A stretch of 11,025 bases of DNA from Deltaproteobacteria bacterium (GTDB lineage: Bacteria > Myxococcota_A > UBA9042 > DTJE01): assembly GCA_016784945.1 (NCBI GenBank), contig JADHTP010000087.1, forward strand, positions 1-11,025, in the 5' to 3' direction. This document shows, piece after piece, positions 6,458 to 11,025 of this stretch. The translations under genes and the position numbers were made by a program. Positions within the stretch are counted from its first letter, which is position 1; each line of letters opens with the position of its first letter. A model generated the notes under the pieces. It saw nothing but the letters and a program-made list of their open reading frames with translations, made no database searches and was not told the origin of the DNA.

Positions 6458-7504
6458 TCATCGCCGCGTTATTACTTCGGCTTCTTCCCCGTCCGCGTCG
6501 GCACGGCGTTTCCGGGTGTCGAAGAAAACCAGGCACAGGGCCGACAGACCGTTCACGGAAACAGCCCTAAGGGTCATGAGGCTCGTGGCGGTGAGGCCGA
6601 TTATGGGGTCCAGACCCAGGACCTTGAACACGGCCCATCCCCCGGCCTCCGTGGTGCCCAGGCGGGAAGGCAGAACGCTCACGATGTAGCCCATGATGAT
6701 GGTGGCGGTCCAGATGAGACTGGAGGTGGGCAGGTCGTAGGCCTTGTCGATTTCGTAGATCAGGAGATACCAGGATGCCCAGGAGAAGAGACGGCCGCCG
6801 ATCTGGAGGCCGAGGACCGTCAGGTAATCCGAGCGACGGTCCCTCCAGAATTTCCCTACCAGTTCATCGACCTCGCGAGCCCCGTTCACCAGCTTCTCCG
6901 GGTTCTTCTTCCCAAACCCCACGAGATGAACGAGTTTGACGAAGATCCTTCCCAGGCCGAATCGGATCAGCAGTTTGAGACCCACGTAGGGAAGGAAGGA
7001 CAGGAATGCCGCCGGCAGGACCAGCAGGGACAGATGACGGACTTCCGGGGAACCGAAAAGCAGACCGGTCCCCAGGGCCAGCATACAGGTGATGGGTTTG
7101 GCCAGTTTGAACAGGTAGTTGTAGAGAATGGTGCCGGAAATGGCCGACTGTGTGGGTACCCGTCGTGAGATGAGTGCCCCTTTCAGCACCTCCCCGCTTT
7201 CCAATGGGATGAACCGGTTGAGCAGGGCCCCGGCCTGGTTCACCACGTAGAGGTACTGGATGGAAACCGACTGGGTCATCGTGCGTTGTAGGGCCACGGA
7301 GTCCACTGCGGCCTCCGCGACACCGAGAAGGAACAGGACAAGGGCCGTTGCCCATCCCGGCTTTGCGGCATGGTCCCGGACCACGTCCCATCCGATGTGA
7401 TCCACGTACCAGATGAGAGCCGCAAGGACGACGACCACGAAAGAAAAGCGCCACGCAATGGTCCATGGCGATTTCTTCGATGCCAGTAGACGCAGCCCAC
7501 TCAT
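6458..7504 (-). CDS. UPF0104 / lysylphosphatidylglycerol-synthase TM-type membrane protein
   Basis: A 348-residue integral membrane protein with about seven or eight hydrophobic segments (near residues 17-34, 50-68, 125-150, 156-182, 226-250, 262-283 and 300-328). Family-like motifs are NRFIPLESGEVLKGALISRR near 96-115 and VLPSRLGTTEAGG near 277-289, the loops where UPF0104 proteins have conserved Pro/Gly/Glu. The family includes the flippase half of MprF; stand-alone members are proposed lipid or lipid-linked-substrate transporters. It lacks the cytoplasmic GNAT-like lysyl-transferase half of MprF, so it should not be called a lysyl-PG synthase. The C-terminus is short and charged (TRKRRADADGEE). 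The start ATG is 9 bases after the stop of the CDP-alcohol phosphotransferase gene, so the two form an operon. Handling of the lipid made by that neighbour is the simplest inferred role. Confidence 0.82.
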   Translation of the reverse strand: MSGLRLLASKKSPWTIAWRFSFVVVVLAALIWYVDHIGWDVVRDHAAKPGWATALVLFLLGVAEAAVDSVALQRTMTQSVSIQYLYVVNQAGALLNRFIPLESGEVLKGALISRRVPTQSAISGTILYNYLFKLAKPITCMLALGTGLLFGSPEVRHLSLLVLPAAFLSFLPYVGLKLLIRFGLGRIFVKLVHLVGFGKKNPEKLVNGAREVDELVGKFWRDRRSDYLTVLGLQIGGRLFSWASWYLLIYEIDKAYDLPTSSLIWTATIIMGYIVSVLPSRLGTTEAGGWAVFKVLGLDPIIGLTATSLMTLRAVSVNGLSALCLVFFDTRKRRADADGEEAEVITRR

Positions 7505-7513
7505 CCACTCAAC

Positions 7514-8728
7514 CTAACAAGGGGCACGGAAGACGACCACATGCAGGAACAGCAGCACGACAATGACAGCGGCGACCACGGCCAGGATACCCATCAGGAC
7601 CGGCAGTCCGTCGACAAGGGCCGCGACTAGGAAGAACAGCAGGTAGGCGTCGCGGCCATACAGCGTTTTGACCTCGCTCCAGAAACTGGTGTTGTCGGAA
7701 TGAGTGGCATAGGTGTTGCCCGGTTTGACTGGCCTGCTCCCGGTGTCGAACCACCAGTAGATTCCCAGACCAGTCTTCCATTTGCAGTGAAAGTTGATCA
7801 TCCCGTAAAGGTAGTTGGCAGCACCGACGAACACGCCCACCCACACCCATCCGGGCCAGCCGCCCTGGGCCAGGTGGTAGCCCGTTGCCGCTATGAACAG
7901 GGCATTCACGACCTCGTCGACCGCGGAGTCGTACCATTTGCCGAATTCCGAAGACTGGTATCGCAGTCGGGCCACCTCACCGTCACACCCGTCGAGGATG
8001 GACGACGCCTGCATGACCGCGGCAGCGGCGACGGCCCACCAGTAGCCCGGCAGCACCATCAGGGCGGCTGCGCCCACGGCCAGCAAACCCGAGAGCGTTG
8101 TGATCCCGTTGGGCGTGATGGGCGTGTCCAGGAGCCAGCCGGACAGTAGTGTGGACAGGTGTCTGTTCACTTTTCGGGCGATCAGTCCCCCGGGCCGGGT
8201 CCGCAGGCGGCTCAACAGTTCCCGGGTGGCGGCCCGGTCCTGTCCCGGCTTCGTGAGGCGGAGCCAGAAGGCCTGGTCGTCCAACTCCACGGATCGGACT
8301 GGAACGTCCGCGACGGGGCTTAACTCCCGAATGGCCGATGTCCCGTCGGGGGACTCCCCGTCCGAGTTCGTCACCCGACGGAGGGCATTCGGTCCCAGCA
8401 GGACCGCGGGAGCCGGGTCCCCGGCCTTCGATTGAAAGACGACGGCCTCGTTGTCCCGGCACCGGGTATGCAGGATCGTGACGAGAGTGGTGTGCTCGAA
8501 TACGGAGTTCTCGTCGATGAAGGCGGCTGGATCGGTCAGCCCCTTCGTGGCTTTCCATTCCTCGCGGCCCTCCAGAACCGTGCAGCCAACGCCCTCATGG
8601 TTCAGAGCCCGTTGCCATCGCTCCTCGAGGGCCAGACCGCCCACACGGAAGATGCTGGAATCTCGTCGACGAATCAGGAAGACCTGTGATGCGCACTTGC
8701 CGTCCATGGCGTTCAACGTGGTTGGCAT
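7514..8728 (-). CDS. CDP-alcohol phosphatidyltransferase with degenerate N-terminal nucleotidyltransferase-like region
   Basis: A 404-residue protein. The C-terminal half (about 185-400) is a CDP-alcohol phosphatidyltransferase, which joins an alcohol phosphate and a CDP-linked partner in the membrane. It carries the complete signature D246-x2-D249-G-x2-A-R254-x8-G263-x3-D267-x3-D271, the preceding TPITPNGITTLSG, and several membrane helices. The N-terminal half (about 10-170) is soluble and holds the position taken by a sugar-phosphate cytidylyltransferase in the fused IPCT/DIPP-synthase family. A fragment, VGGLALEERWQRALNHEG, recalls the middle of such a domain, but the GxGTR nucleotide loop is absent, so it is probably inactive or divergent. 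The linker AFWLRLTKPGQD..ATRELLSRL is typical of the fused family. Inositol- or glycerol-phosphate-type products are possible; the substrate cannot be read from the sequence. The start may be ATG 8728 or the in-frame ATG at 8707. Confidence 0.83.
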   Translation of the reverse strand: MPTTLNAMDGKCASQVFLIRRRDSSIFRVGGLALEERWQRALNHEGVGCTVLEGREEWKATKGLTDPAAFIDENSVFEHTTLVTILHTRCRDNEAVVFQSKAGDPAPAVLLGPNALRRVTNSDGESPDGTSAIRELSPVADVPVRSVELDDQAFWLRLTKPGQDRAATRELLSRLRTRPGGLIARKVNRHLSTLLSGWLLDTPITPNGITTLSGLLAVGAAALMVLPGYWWAVAAAAVMQASSILDGCDGEVARLRYQSSEFGKWYDSAVDEVVNALFIAATGYHLAQGGWPGWVWVGVFVGAANYLYGMINFHCKWKTGLGIYWWFDTGSRPVKPGNTYATHSDNTSFWSEVKTLYGRDAYLLFFLVAALVDGLPVLMGILAVVAAVIVVLLFLHVVVFRAPC

Positions 8729-8748
8729 GTTCTCAACGTGGTTGGCAT
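8713..8748 (-). other. Possible 11-codon upstream ORF created by the duplication
   Basis: Translation from the duplicated ATG at 8748 reads MPTTLRTCQPR then TGA at 8715-8713, so it overlaps the annotated start at 8728 in another frame and ends between the two candidate starts (8728 and 8707). If translated it could affect initiation of the main gene. No strong ribosome site is visible before either ATG; both follow the same TTGAGAAC-like or TTTGAGAAC context. It may be an accident of the duplication. Confidence 0.3.
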
Positions 8749-8756
8749 GTTCTCAA
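8713..8756. repeat. 20-bp tandem duplication across a start codon
   Basis: The unit TCAACGTGGTTGGCATGTTC occurs at 8713-8732 and again, identical, at 8733-8752, followed by a 4-base partial third copy (TCAA). Each copy carries CAT, a minus-strand ATG: 8728 is the annotated start of the CDP-alcohol phosphotransferase and 8748 is its duplicate. As 20 is not a multiple of 3 the two ATGs are in different frames. Confidence 0.9.
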
Positions 8757-8772
8757 AAACCGAGTCTGATGA

Positions 8773-8802
8773 TTCATATCACCGGAGCGCAACAGGGGTC
8801 AA
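8773..8802 (-). promoter_or_regulatory. Sigma-70-like promoter for the CDP-alcohol phosphotransferase operon
   Basis: On the minus strand TTGACC (8802-8797, 5 of 6 to TTGACA) is separated by 18 bp from TATGAA (8778-8773, 4 of 6 to TATAAT), in the 82-bp gap after the lipase gene. It would give a leader of about 40 bases that contains the 20-bp duplication. This suggests the phosphotransferase and membrane-protein pair can be expressed separately from the lipase pair. Confidence 0.45.
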
Positions 8803-8810
8803 TTCGCCGA

Positions 8811-9938
8811 TCAGGAACGGGTGAGTCTCTTTGTCCAGAGCCCGGAACACAGAAGCAGTAACAGGAAGACCACGGTTGGGCCGTGACGGGAACCGCCACC
8901 GGCCGTGCAGGCGCCCAGGTCCCTGGCGGGGAGGTGGGTCCACACGTCGGTTTTCCCGGCGTCCTCATGGATGGTTTCCGCGGGGGCCTCGGGCACGTCA
9001 TCGGCGGCCGCATCGGGCACGGGCGGGGGATCGGACGCCGTTTCCAGGGCCACGTCGGGCAGGGATTCCGGTTGGGGTCCATGGGCTGAATCGGGCACGG
9101 GCTCGGGCAGTGGCTCCACAAACGGCGGCTCGTAGGGCGCGATCGGCATGCAGTCCGGTATGAATTCCCAACCCGGCCCGTCCTCGTTCAAACCCCCGTC
9201 CAGGAGGGCCTCCTTCACGTATCCGTAGGACTCGTCGGACATGAGGATCCCGCCGTGCTCCAGGAAGGGCGTCTCGCACTGGATGTTCTGGGCGCCCTGC
9301 AGGGTCCCCCCGATGGCCGGAATGATGATTTCGTCGTACTTCGTCCACACGCAGCTGTACAGGGTGTCCCCGGGGGTTTCGTCACCGGTCATCAGGTCCG
9401 CCAGGATCTCGTTTTCCTTCCAGGCCTCCTCCTTGGACCCGATGCACATCTCCTTCGTGCCGCAGGAAAAGGGGTCCAGGCAGGCGGTCACCGTGCCGTG
9501 ATAGGCCCCCGCCAGGGACACCATCTTGCGGATCCTGTGCACGCCGCACATCTTGCGCAGGTAGTACATGGCATTGAGCGCCCCCTGGCTGTGGGCCAGG
9601 ATGTCCACCTGGTCGGCCCCGGTCCGGTCCAGCAGTTCGTCCACCCAGGCGTCGATTTCCTCGGCGTGGTCCGGGTCGCAGCCCTGAACGTATTTGAACG
9701 ACGGCGCCCACAGGTATTCCTCGGGCCAGCCGTCGGCCACCAGGTTCTTCTTCATGGTGGCCCAGGTGGCCGGGCCCGCGCTGCCGATGATGAACCAGCC
9801 GTGGACCATGAGGACAGGGGTTCGCGTGTAGTCCGCCGTGACGGGATCGGACCGTGCCGGCGTCGCCGCGCACAGCGCCAGCGCGACCCAGAGGGATAGG
9901 GCGAGCGCGCACAGTGTTGGGCCGGCTTTCACAGACAT
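8811..9938 (-). CDS. Secreted class 2-type lipase with C-terminal sorting tail
   Basis: A 375-residue alpha/beta hydrolase. The N-terminus has a signal peptide (hydrophobic residues about 8-25, then TPARSDP). The hydrolase domain (about 40-250) shows VLMVHGWF with the oxyanion His46-Gly47, the nucleophile elbow A-H-S117-Q-G, a YDEIIIP segment with Asp202 and LEHGGIL with His228, giving a plausible Ser-Asp-His triad. The order D..I..P...LQGAQNI...EHGGIL recalls Bacillus LipA-type lipases. Six or more Cys in the domain suggest disulfides. A Pro/Glu/Asp-rich linker (about 265-335) leads to LGACTAGGG (Cys344), a hydrophobic helix (354-368) and a basic end (KRLTR): a MYXO-CTERM-like surface-sorting tail. 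The start ATG overlaps the stop of the upstream gene (TGATG), so translational coupling is likely. Ester or triglyceride hydrolysis outside the cell is inferred; the substrate is unknown. An in-frame upstream extension was rejected because it lies within the preceding gene. Confidence 0.87.
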   Translation of the reverse strand: MSVKAGPTLCALALSLWVALALCAATPARSDPVTADYTRTPVLMVHGWFIIGSAGPATWATMKKNLVADGWPEEYLWAPSFKYVQGCDPDHAEEIDAWVDELLDRTGADQVDILAHSQGALNAMYYLRKMCGVHRIRKMVSLAGAYHGTVTACLDPFSCGTKEMCIGSKEEAWKENEILADLMTGDETPGDTLYSCVWTKYDEIIIPAIGGTLQGAQNIQCETPFLEHGGILMSDESYGYVKEALLDGGLNEDGPGWEFIPDCMPIAPYEPPFVEPLPEPVPDSAHGPQPESLPDVALETASDPPPVPDAAADDVPEAPAETIHEDAGKTDVWTHLPARDLGACTAGGGSRHGPTVVFLLLLLCSGLWTKRLTRS

Positions 9939-11025
9939 CAGGACCCGTTGATCACCTTGATAGTGTAGTCGGTTTCGGTGCAGTTGGCCGCGCTCCCCGC
10001 CGACCGGTAGACCTTGATGTAGTACTGGGCCGTGTCGTCGGTGCAGTAGGTGAACCCCTTGCAGTCGTCGCTGTCGCCGCTCTCGCAGCAGGCATCGGAC
10101 GGCGCGCAGTCCCACAGCTTGGTCCCCGGCTTGGTCACGCAGGGGTCCTGTCCCGCGGGCAGGTTCGCCGGGCTCGTCCCGTTGAAGTTGGTGTACCAGT
10201 CGTAGGAGCTCCAGTGGCCCCCGCACTGGGGCGCGGACGCGCAGGACCCCCGCACCACCTGCACCGAGATCTCGCCGTTGCCCGGGTGCATCACGTCCAC
10301 CCGCACGTCGAACTTGTCGTGGCCCGGCGCGGCCAGGGTCCCGCCGTCGGCCGAGTCCGTGGCCTCGAACCAGTACCAGTCGGCGTCCCCGTCGGGGACG
10401 ATCTTGCCCGCCACCGTGGTGGACGCCCCGTTGTCCGCGAAGGTCCCCAGGTCGATGGCGTGGGCGCAGTCGTTGCCCGTGTTGTCCGTGGCGTCCTGGG
10501 GGCACTCGCACCCGTCCACGAAGACCTGGTTCACGTCGAAGTTACCGGCCGTACAGCTCTCAACAATACACTGACCTCCGGCGCAGCCGGGCGAACCCAG
10601 GGGCACGGCGCCGCACTGGTCCAGGGGGTCGCCTTCGTCTGTGGACCCGTCGCAGTCGTCGTCCACGCCGTTGCACTCCTCGTCGGCCCCCGGGTGCACG
10701 TTCGCGTTGTTGTCCTGGCAATCGCCGCCATTGGTGGTGGAATACTTGCCAGCCGGGTTGCACAGGCACTTGGTGTCCTGGTTGGTCCCGTACTGGTCGA
10801 TGTCGCCGTCATAGTAGTGGGTCAGGCAGTTCACCGCGTTTTCCGTGTCCTGCAGACCGTTGCAGTCATCGTCCTTGCCGTTGTTGCAGATCTCTGTCTC
10901 GTCGGGATTCACCGCCGGGTCCTGGTCGCTGCAGTCGCCGGGCACCCCTGCCTTCCACAAGCCGCTTTCGTAGCAGAAGTACTTGTAGGCCTGGGTCCCG
11001 TAGCCGTCCCCGTCCTCATCGTAGT
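9938..11025 (-). CDS. Secreted MopE-like metal-binding-motif protein (partial, N-terminus missing)
   Basis: The frame is open to the right edge, so the N-terminus is absent; 361 residues are visible. The first part holds two MopE-type repeats (Pfam family of putative metal-binding motifs). Repeat 1 has YDEDGDGYG, GDCSDQDPAVNPDETEICN and KDDDCNGLQD. Repeat 2 has YYDGDIDQYG, GGDCQDNNANVHPGADEECN and VDDDCDGSTDEGD. In such repeats Asp-rich loops are thought to bind metal (Ca or Cu). A Cys-rich joint follows, then a roughly 180-residue beta-rich C-terminal domain with DADWYWFEATD, KFDVRVDVMHP, ISVQVVRGSC and YYIKVYR, which resembles a pre-peptidase C-terminal (PPC)-like beta sandwich. The many Cys pairs and lack of membrane segments suggest an extracellular or surface protein, common in Myxococcota. 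It is coupled to the lipase by a one-base stop/start overlap. The function is unknown; adhesion or a structural or metal-binding role is possible. Confidence 0.85.
   Translation of the reverse strand, partial: YDEDGDGYGTQAYKYFCYESGLWKAGVPGDCSDQDPAVNPDETEICNNGKDDDCNGLQDTENAVNCLTHYYDGDIDQYGTNQDTKCLCNPAGKYSTTNGGDCQDNNANVHPGADEECNGVDDDCDGSTDEGDPLDQCGAVPLGSPGCAGGQCIVESCTAGNFDVNQVFVDGCECPQDATDNTGNDCAHAIDLGTFADNGASTTVAGKIVPDGDADWYWFEATDSADGGTLAAPGHDKFDVRVDVMHPGNGEISVQVVRGSCASAPQCGGHWSSYDWYTNFNGTSPANLPAGQDPCVTKPGTKLWDCAPSDACCESGDSDDCKGFTYCTDDTAQYYIKVYRSAGSAANCTETDYTIKVINGS

Noticed and set aside
6458..7504. Calling the membrane protein a lysylphosphatidylglycerol synthase (mprF)
   Set aside because: Only the transmembrane half is present; there is no cytoplasmic aminoacyl-transferase domain, so the enzymatic name is unsupported.
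8713..8756. CRISPR-like repeat
   Set aside because: Only two directly abutting copies with no spacers and no cas genes; it is a simple tandem duplication.
9939..10511. N-terminal extension of the lipase to about 566 residues
   Set aside because: The added part is Arg/Gly-rich shadow sequence within the MopE-like gene, whereas the start at 9938 gives an immediate signal peptide and a TGATG overlap.
10600..10900. DNA-level repeat array in the MopE-like gene
   Set aside because: The similarity is at protein level between two metal-motif repeats. The nucleotide copies are diverged, so it is a domain repeat rather than a DNA element.

Overview
The window is GC-rich, gene-dense bacterial chromosome with no rRNA, tRNA, CRISPR array or transposase visible. 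Three features point to a Myxococcota or other former 'Deltaproteobacteria' lineage: a secreted Cys-rich protein with MopE-type repeats (D-D-D-C-[ND]-G cores), a lipase ending in a MYXO-CTERM-like tail (Cys motif, hydrophobic helix, basic end), and a lipoprotein with a short lipobox signal. The placement is inferred from protein style, not from a marker phylogeny.

Layout. At the left edge, a lipoprotein gene on the minus strand runs off the window (1-309). It diverges from leuS (469-2892) across a 159-bp region with a promoter-like signal facing each way. leuS is followed closely by a PHP-fold protein that seems to have lost most metal ligands and carries an Arg/Gly-rich tail (2911-3642). Next come a GT2 glycosyltransferase fused to a SAM methyltransferase (3690-5147), a hotdog-fold 3-aminobutyryl-CoA ammonia-lyase (kal, 5160-5552) and a 3-keto-5-aminohexanoate cleavage enzyme (kce, 5630-6457). 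These five plus-strand genes lie close enough to be co-transcribed. The 77-bp kal-kce gap holds four tandem 7-bp units and an inverted repeat.

The rest is on the minus strand, read right to left. A MopE-like secreted protein enters from the right edge (9938-11025). It overlaps by one base (TGATG) the start of a secreted lipase (8811-9938). After an 82-bp gap with a promoter-like signal and a 20-bp tandem duplication across a start codon come a CDP-alcohol phosphatidyltransferase with a degenerate N-terminal domain (7514-8728) and a UPF0104/LPG-synthase-TM-type membrane protein (6458-7504). The last gene meets kce tail to tail with no base between the stop codons.

How the genes may work together. 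kal and kce catalyse consecutive steps of lysine fermentation: 3-keto-5-aminohexanoate plus acetyl-CoA gives acetoacetate plus 3-aminobutyryl-CoA, which gives crotonyl-CoA plus ammonia. The aminomutase, dehydrogenase and CoA-transferase steps are not in the window. The CDP-alcohol phosphotransferase and the membrane protein look like a lipid head-group synthesis and membrane-handling pair. The MopE-like protein and the lipase look like a coupled cell-surface pair. No stretch above 300 bp lacks a gene; the longest gap is 310-468.
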